DNA of 64,000 bases from Cydia pomonella (lineage: Eukaryota; Arthropoda; Insecta; Lepidoptera; Tortricidae): assembly GCF_033807575.1 (NCBI RefSeq), contig NC_084706.1:21490725-21554724 (forward strand). Direction: 5' to 3'. Under the pieces are notes generated by a model that saw only the letters and a program-made list of their open reading frames with translations, made no database searches and had not been told where the DNA came from. The position numbers and the translations under genes are program-made. The first letter of the stretch is position 1. The number at the start of each line of letters is the position of its first letter. Positions 1-9,539 of this stretch are shown here, one piece after another.

Positions 1-59
1 GCAATTCATAGCTGAGCAACTTTTCAAACCTCGAATTTTTGAAGCTATGTTTCTGTCGC

Positions 60-259
60 TGTATTTGGGGCAACCGACTGGTCTCCGTCCAGTGGGTCGG
101 CCCAGATACCGCTGGAGCGACAGTGTACAGGCGGATCTGTGCCAACTCAAAGCCGATAACTGTCAGGAAGTGGCACAGGATCGGGACAGGTGGCGTTATC
201 TCGTTTTGGAGGCCAAGACCCTCTTTGGATCACTGCGCCACAACAGTTAGTTAGTTAGT
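60..259 (+). mobile_element. 5'-truncated RTE-type LINE 3' end, with target-site duplication
   Basis: This is the last 60 or so codons of a reverse transcriptase of the RTE kind, read in the frame through 47-250, with the motifs GRPRYRWSDSVQADL, AQDRDRWR and EAKTLFGSLRH. It stops at a TAG that merges into a (TTAG)n tail. A 14-bp sequence (TATGTTTCTGTCGC) lies directly on both sides, at 46-59 and 260-273. That is the signature of target-primed reverse transcription and defines the insertion as 60-259, so the ATG at 47 belongs to the target and not to the element. The piece is far too short to encode a working protein. Copies of the same 3' end occur at 19617-19714 and 50616-50995. Confidence 0.85.
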
Positions 260-360
260 TATGTTTCTGTCGCGCTGCGGTAGGCGGGCGTGCGATAAGG
301 ACAACTGCAACTGTAGCGGACTAAAATTCCCTCGCAAAAACCTCAAAAATCGAGGTTTCA

Positions 361-669
361 CTCTCGACTGTTTCCTCCTCCAAAACGCAACCAATCATTA
401 TAATATTTTGGAAACTGCAAGAGGAAGAAATAATCTATGCCGCCGTTTTGATTTTTTTGATATTTGTTGTCATATTTGTAAAGTGCGCCTTTTTTGCAGC
501 CAATTCAAATGAGCCGCGTTTGCGATTTTCGAGGCGCTGTAAGATTCTTCAAAATAAAGTAATACGAAAAAGCAAAACATAGCGGCACAGATATTGATGA
601 TATTGATCTTATTTGAAAAAAACATTGTTAGTCTCTAGGTTAAAAATCCAGGGAGGAAACAGTCGAGAG
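361..669. repeat. Element with 18-bp perfect inverted repeats
   Basis: CTCTCGACTGTTTCCTCC at 361-378 is matched exactly by its reverse complement at 652-669. Weaker complementarity seems to continue outward to about 319 and 705. This suggests a degraded MITE. I see no coding potential inside. Family unknown. Confidence 0.45.
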
Positions 670-1139
670 CGTTCTTATGGAAAAATCGCAACTAGGAATT
701 CCTCTTAAAAACTACACTTTTTATGGCACAAATGAATTCTCGGATATGAAATTTGTATCACATTAATATATTATAAATCGAATCAATATTTTGTATGTTT
801 TGCATGATAGTTTATAAGTTTTTTTGTATAATGGAGTCGCGCGCGACAACGCAAGTCAGTCTAGGGGGTCAGATGTTATAATACTTTTTCTCATTTAGGA
901 AATAAAATTTCACCAAAGAACCTAATGAATCTATAACAAACTTCAAGTCAAAGCAAAACAAAACTCGGCTTATTAGAAAATTCCCCAACAATAACATTAA
1001 CCTACGACATCGTAATACAATAAGCGAACTTGCAGCCCCATTACCATAGATAACCACGTCACAAACACAATAATTATACGGGAACTTCTACAGATAATGT
1101 ACGACTGAAAATTTCAGCGCTCCTGAAAATGCTTTCAGT

Positions 1140-1302
1140 TGTTCGCGAACCCGTAAGGCGGGCGGCAGTGCCTGGTGAGAGTTCTCGGCGGGCGGCCGCC
1201 GGCATTTTTTAACGGGGCGATCTCGAGTTGAATGAACAGCTGACTTTGACATTCAGTGTCATTGTGTTGTGTTGTATTGGATTGCGTGTGTGCTAGGTAA
1301 GT
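1140..1302 (+). promoter_or_regulatory. Candidate TATA-less promoter, first exon and splice donor
   Basis: A GC-rich patch (1140-1230, with GCGGGCGGC runs) stands out in AT-rich DNA. It is followed by the arthropod initiator motif TCAGT at 1253-1257 and then AG|GTAAGT at 1295-1302, a strong 5' splice site. There is no TATA box about 30 bp upstream and no ATG between initiator and donor, so any exon would be a 42-bp non-coding leader. If real, it starts a transcript whose coding exons lie beyond a long intron. This is inference from composition and short motifs only; chance is possible. Confidence 0.3.
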
Positions 1303-2734
1303 TCTGAATATCATTTAAGGTAGGTCAACAACGGTTTTTAAAGACTTTTGATTGATAAAACTTTATTTTAGTCTTTAAGTAGATATCTTCCGCACAAGAA
1401 AATAATAAAACATTTCAAGTCTAGCTATAAGGATAAAAAGGTCAAGCTCTTTACTTGAAAACTTAATAAATTATGTCTTAATAGATTTTTCATGAAAAAA
1501 AGAATTATTCGGAAACTAGCTACTCTTTCGATCTCACGTTTACCGTTATAAGAGCCAATGGAAAACTCATTCAATTTCTAACCGTATTCTCGTGCAATAA
1601 ATTCCAAATTCAAACTGGTCAACCACTGGCAGTGCTGTTACGCGCGGGGTAGTTTTGCAGATGCAAAATTTGTGACAGAAAAACTATTTACGCGATAATG
1701 AGATTCATGTGTTTAATAAGTACATTTTGGTTTTAGCCCACGGTAGTTTCCACTATCTAAAATGCCATGGAATTAAGTATTTAATGCCCTCGAACGTCTT
1801 ATGTTAAACGTTTTATTTTGGGTAACGCATTTAAGGTTTACTATATCAGAAACTTTCTTAGCCCACATTATTTTATGAAAAATTGAATATAGAAAAGCAA
1901 AAAAACCTGATCTTTAAGTACAACTTGATCTTTATATGTCTTTGTTTTCAATATATAATTATTGTTTAGCTAAAAGCAAACACAATTTCATATGAGTTGG
2001 ATGAGAATGAAATACTAATATACAAAGTTATATTAGTACATATTGCATTGTCATTCTTAGTAAGGAATCTTAAATAAAAAAGGCAACCTCATCGAGTTTG
2101 AGCATATTATAGAGTATGTTTATGCAAAAATGTCCTACAATATTTATTTATTTATTATTATATACCAATGTTAGAATATATAAATCTATATTTTTGTTAA
2201 ATCTTTTTCACACGCATACCTACTTTTACTAAAAATGTATTGAATTATCGGATTGAATTTTAAATAAATTAGGTATATGAATACAGGCGAAGATGCTTCG
2301 TTGATTAGCCTACATGTGCATGATCAACAGCACCATTAATCTAGCCCATTCAACCAAAAACGATGTAAGTGCCTTACAAAGTCTACTTTAGAACGTCATT
2401 TATAAATAAACAGCGTGCAATCTTTAGAATCAGCTTAGAATCCGAAAGGCATAGGCGCCCGAAATCTTGTATTAACTTAAGTCATTTAAGTATGACGGGT
2501 TATTTAACTTCAGCATCGGTTCCGGTGACTCAGGGCAGGCGCAGCCGGTTTGATTTATTCGCCGTACGATTTTAACTTATGCACTCATTTGCGCATGTCC
2601 GTCGGGTTTTGTTTTTCATAGAGCAAAATGACTTGGAAATGCGGAGGGCCATGAGACGGGCTGTCTTTCGTCTTTTTCATAGGCAGAAAAGGAAATAAGT
2701 ATACGTCTTAAAAACCTTATTTAGAACTTATTTT
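1303..2734. other. AT-rich stretch without recognised gene
   Basis: No coding signal. A short SINE-A tail remnant (GTCCTACAATATTTATTTAT) lies at about 2130-2152. The 68-codon frame at 2369-2575 has no recognisable motif. Confidence 0.6.
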
Positions 2735-2738
2735 ACCT

Positions 2739-3043
2739 GCCTCCTAAGTCTAGTCGGTAGTGAACATGCCTACGAAGCAGAAGGTCCCGGGTTCGAATCC
2801 CGGTAAGGGCACTTTTGTTCCTGAGTACTGGATGTTTTCTACGGATGTGTGTGAATGTGGATGAAGATGTACCTAATGTTTTGAAAAGATGTGTCCCGCC
2901 GAGTTTCTTGCCGGTTCATATTGGGATACCCTCCTCCAATTGAGGGGGGATTTAAATCTTCTCAGGTCAGAGGTGTAGCTTTATTTGACGTTCATAAGCG
3001 CATTGTAATATGCCTACTTGAATAATAAACTATCTTTATCTTT
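2739..3043 (+). mobile_element. tRNA-headed SINE (SINE-A)
   Basis: The head carries RNA polymerase III promoter-like boxes: an A-box-like TAGTCGGTAGTGA at 2751-2763 and a B box GGTTCGAATCC at 2790-2800 in a CCCGGGTTCGAATCCCGG context. The body follows (TGTTCCTGAGTACTGGATG), then a 3' segment ending in CTTTATCTTTAT. It does not fold as a good tRNA and has no CCA-end context, so it is a SINE rather than a tRNA gene. Its 3' part (about 2897-3043) is repeated at 57280-57437. Other head or body copies lie on the minus strand at 35553-35757 and 52965-53095. Confidence 0.75.
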
Positions 3044-3044
3044 A

Positions 3045-3534
3045 TACCTAGGTATTCTTTTTATCGTCGTCTAACGCTCACAAAACAAGCCTTTTTCCAT
3101 CTTAATGTCTTTAATGTCAAAAACAACATATGTCAAAAAATATAATAAAAATAAAATGATAAATACAAATAAAAATAAAATTATAATTACAAAACTCAAA
3201 CCACATTATAATATATACAAATGTAAAAAAAAACTATAAAAATACTAATGTCAATAATTGTGAAAATCATTATTAAATTTAACGCGGAATTCTCTTACCG
3301 TAAAGATTATTGCCTCGTCGATCAAATACGATTTTAACTTCTAACTACTACTATGTTTTACTTGTATCTGTTTAACATATACTGTGGATCTAGGTTGATT
3401 TGTGTTAAGATGTCCATACAATCTTAATTTTCTATTTATTAATTTATGATCTTAGGCTAGGTCATTTATGATATGAACATAAAAGTAAAATATAAAACAC
3501 AAAAAATATATAAACACATTATAAAAAACCTAAC
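3045..3534. other. A-rich stretch with a SINE-A tail fragment
   Basis: A low-complexity stretch of AAAATAAAA-type sequence occupies about 3120-3260. TTGATTTGTGTTAAGATGTCC at about 3393-3413 resembles the 3' part of SINE-A. No gene seen. Confidence 0.5.
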
Positions 3535-3935
3535 CTAAGGTGCCGCCAGCAGCGGGGCAGTGCCCAAACTGCCGGTGGTCAGGGCCGCAGAGCGAGGACC
3601 CGACGCGCAGTGTCCAAAATTATCGCTTTCTGCATCTGCCTTTTGATCCAACCACCCAGCGAGAGTCTCTCTAGATGTTGGTCGGGACTCTTCGCTATGA
3701 GACCGTTCGCGACGACTATTACTAGTACTTGCTGGACTTGTATTGTTAATATTTATTTATTTTATATTTGCGAGTGGACCATCTGACCCATGTAATTATT
3801 TCTTCGCCGGGTTAATGCCATCTACATTATGCCGTATTTGTATTCCCTTTTTTCCGGGACAGCCGTAAATTATGGCGATAAATTTGCCGGGACACATACC
3901 CGTTCCCTGGATTAATTAAACCTTATAAGTTCAGT
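3535..3935 (-). repeat. GC-richer block, possible degraded LINE segment
   Basis: The block is clearly less AT-rich than its surroundings. Read on the minus strand it gives a short open stretch containing LGGWIKRQMQKAIILDTARR, which I think resembles a recurrent lepidopteran retroelement segment but cannot place. No complete frame. The boundaries are where the composition changes. Confidence 0.25.
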
Positions 3936-4075
3936 TAGGGATTATTACTTATTGTGCATTAGGCCGCGAAATAATTAAATATTATTTCGCGCCTTAAGTA
4001 TATTTATTTCCACACATATGAGCGAAGGATTAGTGAAACATTTAACATTTTAAATACAATTTTAAGATATCCTTC

Positions 4076-4393
4076 TTCTTCCTAGCGTTTGTCACGGCTT
4101 ATTGCCACTGCTCAAGCCTGGGGTCCGCTTGGCAAATAATCCCGAGAATTGGGAAAGGCACCAGTTTTTACTAAAGCGATTGCCATCTGTCCTTTCAATC
4201 CAGAGAGGAAACTAGGCTTTATTGGGATTATTCCAGTTTCCTCACGATGTTTTCCTTCACCGAAAAGCGACTGATAAATATCAAATAATATTTCGTACAT
4301 AAGTTCCCAAAAACTAATTTGTACGAACCGGGGTTTGAACCCGCGACCTCAGGATTGAAAGCCGCACGCTTTTACCGCTAGGCTACCAACTCT
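4076..4393 (-). mobile_element. tRNA-headed SINE (SINE-B), minus strand
   Basis: On the minus strand the element begins with a tRNA-like head whose B box (GGTTCAAACC) is the complement of 4332-4341. The body carries the motif TTTCGGTGAAGGAAAACATC and the 3' region contains GGCAATAAGCCGTGACAAAC. The same body is found at 15229-15417 (-), 22752-22921 (+), 23576-23662 (-), 44683-44782 (-), and with a different 3' end at 58992-59307 (+). It directly abuts the RTE remnant beginning near 4424. Confidence 0.75.
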
Positions 4394-4423
4394 TTTTTAC
4401 ACTTTTAAGATAGCAATACTAAA

Positions 4424-5195
4424 AAACGAGCCGAGACCCTGGAAGATCTTCAAAGCATGATTGAAAGCCTATACCACGCTTCTTTGAAGGTAGGTCTCAA
4501 GATGAATATGTCTAAGACTAAGATTATGACGAACATCCCCGGTAAATCGATTCCAATCATTAAGGTTGGGAACGAAATACTAGAGGTGGTCGAGCAGTAC
4601 TTGTATCTTGGACATATTCTATCATTTGACAAAACACATCAGCAGAAGGAGATCTCCAGGAGAATTCAGCTGGGTTGGGCGGCATTTAATAAATTAGCGG
4701 ACATCCTGAGACCTGCTAACATTCCACAATGCCTGAAAACTCGCCTCTTCAATCAATGTGTCCTGCCCACCATGACCTACGGTGCCTCTGGACGCTCACC
4801 AAGGAGGCTGTGCATAAAATCTGTGTAGCACAGAGAGCCATGGAGCGCGCCATGCTCGGTATCAAGCTTCAAGATCGAGTAAGGAATGTCGAGATCCGTC
4901 GTCGCACCAAGGTGCTAGACGTGGGTTGCGTCATAACCAACCTAAAATGGAGTTGGGCGGGACATGTTGCTAGGCAGAGTGATGGCAGGTGGACTAAAAT
5001 TTTAACGGAATGGTGGCCGCTTTCGGATGAAAGAAGCCCCTGGCGTCCGTTGGCTCGTTGGGTGGACGACATTCGGAAAATTGCGGGACACTTCTGGATG
5101 CGATTAGCTCAGGATCGGGACAAGTGGCGTACTGGAAGAGAGGCCTATGCTCAGCAGTGGGCGATAAAAGGCTGATATGATGATATGATGAATAT
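4424..5195 (+). pseudogene. RTE-clade LINE reverse transcriptase, C-terminal remnant
   Basis: This encodes the C-terminal third of an RTE-type reverse transcriptase, an enzyme that copies the LINE RNA into the genome. The first frame (4430-4790) carries LKVGLKMNMSKTK, YLYLGHILS and RRIQLGWAAFNKL. A small deletion near 4790 (where TYGAETWTLT would be expected) shifts the reading to the frame of 4729-5175, which continues with WTLTKEAVHK, AQRAMERAMLG, WAGHVARQSDGRW, RWVDDIRKIAG and AQQWAIKG. The polymerase catalytic motifs are absent because the copy is 5'-truncated. It ends in a (TGATA)n tail at about 5174-5195. The truncation, frameshift and tail make it a dead copy. Its last 40 bp (5141-5180) match the end of the SINE at 58992-59307. 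Confidence 0.85.
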
Positions 5196-5726
5196 TAAAA
5201 ACATGGTATGTTTTATCCAGCCTAGATAGAATAATGATCATCAATTTGTTGACGCAATATCATTATTATTATTTCTATACTAATTTTATTTATAACCTAT
5301 ATTTATAGATTTCAAATAGATGTAAATAACCTAGCAACACACAGCGAAATATTATTTGCACTAGTTTTCAAAATAAACTCCAGAAATATCGTGATTGCAC
5401 ATCCTGTCTTGTAATCCCTGTCACGTCGCAGCTGTCTTTGTCGCTCGCGTTTCAGCAGAGCGGGACGGAACGTCAAACTGTCCGATGCGCGGTAACATTT
5501 TATTCTTGTGATACAGTTGGACAGAATATAATATAATAAGGATGTCTGTTTTAAGTTCCGATTACAACGCTGTCGTAAAATTATTGTCTGACCTCCTAGT
5601 GGGAATTGTGTTAGGATGTAGGCTAAATTTATTATTTTAGAATCTTATCCGTATATATTACTGGCCTGTATCTGTTTTTTTCCCCAATAAAGAAAAAAAA
5701 AATATCGCAAAATAAATAAAAATAAA
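5196..5726. other. Unassigned stretch, AATAAA followed by A-run
   Basis: 5400-5490 is less AT-rich. A 32-codon frame starts at 5542 and stops at 5638-5640; nothing supports it as a gene. AATAAA at 5686-5691 is followed after one base by a run of A, which could be a polyadenylation site, a retrocopy end or chance. Confidence 0.4.
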
Positions 5727-6356
5727 TCGGCCAAGAGCATGTCGGGCCATCCTCTGAGTAGGGTTCCGTGGTTACTCTTCCGTCACAATAAGCTATACTG
5801 GAGCTTAAAGTATAGTAAATTGTTAACCAAGGGATGAACTGTGGATGTACGTCTTTTTACTATAGGGGAAACTTTTTACGATAATTCAAAAACAGCTAAA
5901 CTGATCATATCCGTTATAGTTTTCATTTAATGTCTTTCTTAAGCTCTACTTCCACGATTTTTTTTCATATTTTTTGGACCGACGAATGACGACGACGTTC
6001 AAAAGTTAGAGGGGAGGGAACACATTTTTTTGGGGCGATTATCTCCCAATATATCACTTTATCAAAAAAAAAATTTTAAGACCCCTATTTGTTTTAAAAG
6101 ACCGTTCCAACGATATCCCACACTGTAGGGTTGAAGCAAAAAAAAAACACCCCCACATTACGTGTAGGGGAGGTACCCTTAAAAAGAATTAAATTTTTAG
6201 ATTTTATTGTACGACTTTGTCCGCTTTATTGATTTATATATCCATGCCAAATTTCAGCTTTCTAGCACTAACGACCACGGAGCAAAGCCTCAGACAGACA
6301 GACAGACGGACATGGCGAAACTATAAGGGTTCCTAGTTGACTACGGAACCCTAAAA
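5727..6356 (+). repeat. Rep-2 interspersed repeat (GGTTCCG...CGGAACCCTAA)
   Basis: Starts CGGCCAAGAGCATGTCGGGCC, continues with AGGGTTCCGTGGTTAC, and ends CAGACAGACAGACGGAC, GGCGAAACTATAAGGGTTCC and CTACGGAACCCTAA. This is a non-coding repeat type I recognise as common in Lepidoptera. Related copies are at 39745-40328 (+), 34918-35125 (-) and a partial one at 48728-48850. It contains no frame of note. Confidence 0.65.
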
Positions 6357-6940
6357 ATGGTTGAGGCATTACACGAATTAACTTAGCCCCAAACAAAGCA
6401 AAACTTGTTGGTACTGCTGTACTAGGCAATGGAAATTAAAGGAAAAATTGAAAAAAAAAATACATCTAAAATTTAACGGGTAAAATTGGAACTTTCAACT
6501 TTTGGGACATCGCTCTTTAGAGAAAACGTTTTTCCACTTCCAAATATTTTCCACATTTTTTAGTATGTTATTGACACGATAAAAAAAATAGGTTTATAGG
6601 TTTTCCTTTTTTTTCAAAGTGTGCAATACAATTTTTTTTAGTGCAGCCTATAAACCTAGAATATATTATGCTGAAGCGGTCGACATCAAAATCAAAGTGA
6701 TTTGTTGAGATTTAGTTAGAGAAAAACTTTTTTCTCCCGGAATAGACTTTCATAGAAAAAGTACCGTTATGTCGCTAGGATTGCAAAGCTATTTTTTCCT
6801 CTTAACCAACTTACTTCGCACGTTTCTGGTAAGCTTCGATAGCGCTGGTTAAGAGCGATTGAGCCCTGGTCCCAAAAGGTTCACCGCTTTGGGTAAGATT
6901 TGAACTTACTTGATGAGTTAATCAATTTTTCCTTTCACGT
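6357..6940. other. No recognised feature
   Basis: AT-rich with long T runs. No coding or structural signal seen. Confidence 0.5.
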
Positions 6941-7060
6941 GCAGTAGGTTCAGAAAACGGAGTTTAAAAAAAGTCATAGTGCTTTTTTGTATCACAGTAC
7001 GGCTGCCATAAATTTAATTGGCAATCTTGAGGCCTTTTTCTAGGGACTGTAACTATCGAT
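6941..7060 (+). repeat. Rep-3 repeat, copy without the hAT insertion
   Basis: Contains GTGCAGTAGGTTCAG, GTTTAAAAAAAG, TTGTATCACAGTACGGCTGCC and GCAATCTTGAGGCCTTT. The same order is found at 34236-34700 and, inverted, at 17985-18165. It preserves the uninterrupted site for the insertion at 34272-34456. Confidence 0.65.
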
Positions 7061-7072
7061 TCAAAACTACAG

Positions 7073-7366
7073 TTTTTTTTATACTACGTCGGTGGCATAC
7101 AAGCATACGGCCCGCCTGGTGGTAAGCAGTCTCCGTAGCCTATGTACGCCTGCAACTGCACTCCGCACCCTCACTGAGCTCTGGCAACCTTACTCACCGG
7201 CAAAACCACAACACTATGAGTAGGATCTAGTTTTATTTGGCTGCGGTTTTCTGTAAGGTGGAGGTACTTCCCCAGTTGGGCTCCGCTCTAGATCTGGAAT
7301 GACATCCGCTGTGCTGTGCCCTACCACACAGAGCGAGATGACATTCACAATGCCCATACCTCTCTT
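7073..7366 (+). repeat. Rep-1 repeat (TACTACGTCGGTGGC family)
   Basis: T-run followed by TACTACGTCGGTGGCATAC and CATACGGCCCGCCTGGTGG. The distal part carries CTGTAAGGTGGAGGTACTTC and GAATGACATCCGCTGTG. Other copies: 22085-22405, 43938-44035 (middle part), 54853-54955, 16371-16810, and on the minus strand 24190-24348 and 46663-46711. Non-coding; the autonomous partner is not established. Confidence 0.7.
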
Positions 7367-7667
7367 AAACTCAGAAGTATAAAAAAATAAAATTAAAATC
7401 CGCGCTCCCGTGCACAAGCATACGCTTCCATCTCGCTCTCGCTTACGATCAGTGAGAGCGAGAGAAGAACACGAAATTACTGATTCTTAATTTAGAAATT
7501 CATATTTTTTTGTGATAACATAAAATAAATCCGAGTGTACTATGATTTGAACCGATGCCAATACACCTCGCGCAGCTGAATGAAGATGAGATGTCACACG
7601 AATGTGCGAGCTTGTATTTATTCCACTGATAGTACAGTCACATCTGAAAATATCCATACGAACAAAC

Positions 7668-7726
7668 TGCCAAAAATATGTATACACGACCTTATTGCCT
7701 ATAAAGGTGTATACATATTTTTGGCA
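7668..7726. repeat. Hairpin/MITE with 23-26-bp arms
   Basis: TGCCAAAAATATGTATACAC (7668-) pairs with GTATACATATTTTTGGCA (-7726); the left arm has three extra bases. Weaker complementarity extends to about 7635 and 7765. No coding content. Confidence 0.6.
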
Positions 7727-7912
7727 CTTAGTGTATATTTTCAATCGTGATCGTACTTTGAGGTCTGTGGACTCCATTATACTGGAAATAATAGTCAAAA
7801 ATAATTTGTTAATCACGTCGCTTGGCTATTCGATTAAAATGACGAAATGTTGATCTATGTAAAATTGTCACCAAATATTTACTATTTCATTATATTTATA
7901 TGGGATCTACAT

Positions 7913-8042
7913 GTACGGTCGAGGAAATTGATTCTTTAGCAATTTGCGGTTCAAGTAAATTTGGTTGTACATACTTATGCTATGAGCTTTCCAGTGTAAA
8001 GTGAACCACAACCTGCTAAAGAATCAATTTCCTCGACTGTAC
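7913..8042. mobile_element. MITE with 29-bp terminal inverted repeats
   Basis: Arms 7913-7941 and 8014-8042 are reverse complements with a single mismatch (GTACGGTCGAGG / CCTCGACTGTAC ends). TA lies at each end (7914-7915 and 8040-8041), consistent with a TA target duplication of the Tc1/mariner kind. At 130 bp it is too small to encode a transposase. Confidence 0.8.
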
Positions 8043-8154
8043 CTATTCGGTAAAAAAAGGTTACAAGACGAAAAACGGTATGTCCGCCATTTGAAGATTA
8101 TTGTATTTATGCGCTTTTGTGTAAATAAATAACTAATTCGTTCCTGTCTTGCAG

Positions 8155-8242
8155 TTAGAGTTTGCAATCCGAATCCGAAATGTATGAAATTATCTGGATC
8201 CACAGATCTTCCCATACATTTCATATTCGTCGTGCAAAACCA
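8155..8242. repeat. Imperfect palindromic repeat
   Basis: GTTTGCAATCCGAATCCGAA and GAAATGTATG on the left are mirrored by CATACATTTCATATTCGTCG and GCAAAAC on the right, around a GGATCC/AGATCT centre. A related copy lies at 26435-26518 (GTTTGCACGACGGATC ... AACTTCATACGTTTCG). Confidence 0.5.
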
Positions 8243-8639
8243 ACTCGCAGTCGAATAAAAACAAAACGGCAATAAACAATGCAAACGTCTTCAACACACC
8301 GGCACGATATATCGCATTCGAATGTCGCAATTTCGATCGATCCATCACAATCGCGGGCACATGCCGAGTGAGTAATGCACCCTTAATCGAGCCTACGGCT
8401 AGGCTCGACTTACATCGAATACCGATTTGTACAATCTACAGTAACTTTTATTTATTTACTTGCTTCTGCCCGTGACTTAGTCTCCGTAGAATGATAGTTT
8501 AATTCACAAACTCAAAATTGACTCAAACTATATCTATGTATATACCAAGTCTATTTTTTCTACTCCAGCACTTCTATTTGTCAATTGAATGACTGTCATT
8601 TATATATATCTAAATCAATTTCATTACGCAGCGGCTTAT

Positions 8640-8800
8640 GTGAGAGAATAACGCGCGAATGCGACTCGGCGCGGACACTTCCATTGGTATCAAAGGATTG
8701 AATTCACCCGCGCCGCGCCGCGCCGCGCCTCACCGCGCCTCTTCGCGTTCGCGAGTTGTTCGCTCACGTAAACCGTTGCGTTAAAAGTTGGTGTTTAAGT
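8640..8800. promoter_or_regulatory. CpG-rich island
   Basis: A GC- and CpG-rich patch with GCGCCGCGCCGCGCCGCGCC, TTCGCGTTCGCGAG and CTCACGTAAACCG stands out from its surroundings. It shares AGTTGTTCGC with the candidate promoter near 1137. It could be a promoter or enhancer, or simply a GC-rich simple sequence; no splice donor or initiator as good as that at 1253-1302 is seen. Confidence 0.25.
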
Positions 8801-9110
8801 TGCGTTTACGTGGCATAAAGTTGTTTTTTATGCTCTAGCGTATACAATAAAATCATGTTACGACCCTTTATTGACTTAGCAATAAAGTCTAAAATCTGCC
8901 ATACAAACTGCCACTGTAGCAGCTGGCGCTGCACGCTGGCGGCCAGATCGCTCTTCTCTCCACGACGGCCCGACGGCCAGGCGCGGGCCTGAATACTCAT
9001 TTCTTTAGCAAGTATTGAATAAATACAGTAAAAAAACTTTTTTTTTATTTAACCTTAATTATACTAAATATGTATTATTTTATATTTTTGTATGTTTTTA
9101 GAAGTAAAAA

Positions 9111-9160
9111 GCAGAGTATATAACTCGGGGATAAATGCCCATTTTATCCTCCACCGATAA
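9111..9160 (-). repeat. Rep-5 short repeat, minus copy
   Basis: GAGTATATAACTCGGGGATAA followed by ATGCCCATTTTATCCTC is the inverted form of sequences at 44498-44565 and 49599-49650 (GAGGATAGAATGGGCATTTAT). Non-coding, family unknown. Confidence 0.5.
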
Positions 9161-9379
9161 ATTGTCTCGGATAAAATGAGTTACTCATTAGCCTCGCTTA
9201 GCTATCCACTGCAGGTCCATGTAAGTATGTATGTAACAGGCTAACATAAATTATAGCGGGTATAGGTAAAGCTAGGTAGCTTTTTACACATCAATTCTGA
9301 CATCAGTTATCCTCGACCACCACTAGTTTTGCGTCGAAATGTCGGAAATAAAGAAACGGGAAGGAGGAATAAACATTTT

Positions 9380-9535
9380 TTATTTGTTTTCCTTTGTCTG
9401 TTTTTTGTTCAACTGTGTATGTGAAATAAAGTGACATACATACATACATAAAACCCTCCCTCCCCCCCTCCCTCCCTCAATTGCTCAAAGGTTAACTGGA
9501 AGAGATCCCTTAAAGGGATAAGTTCACCTTTGTAC
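9380..9535 (+). mobile_element. Two fragments of a Jockey-type LINE 3' UTR
   Basis: First a tail, AATAAAGTGACATACATACATAC (9427-9449), then a C-rich linker, then GGTTAACTGGAAGAGATCCC and GGGATAAGTTCACCTTTGTA. In the copy at 41725-41855 these parts occur in the opposite order within one 3' UTR, so here they come from two separate copies or a rearranged one. Confidence 0.55.
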
Positions 9536-9539
9536 TAAT

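Noticed and set aside
2739..2812. Possible tRNA gene with good B box
   Set aside because: The arms do not form a proper cloverleaf and SINE body and tail follow; other copies show it is a SINE head.
5542..5640. 32-codon open frame before an AATAAA and A-run
   Set aside because: Too short and without a recognised motif; kept only as a remark under the unassigned stretch.
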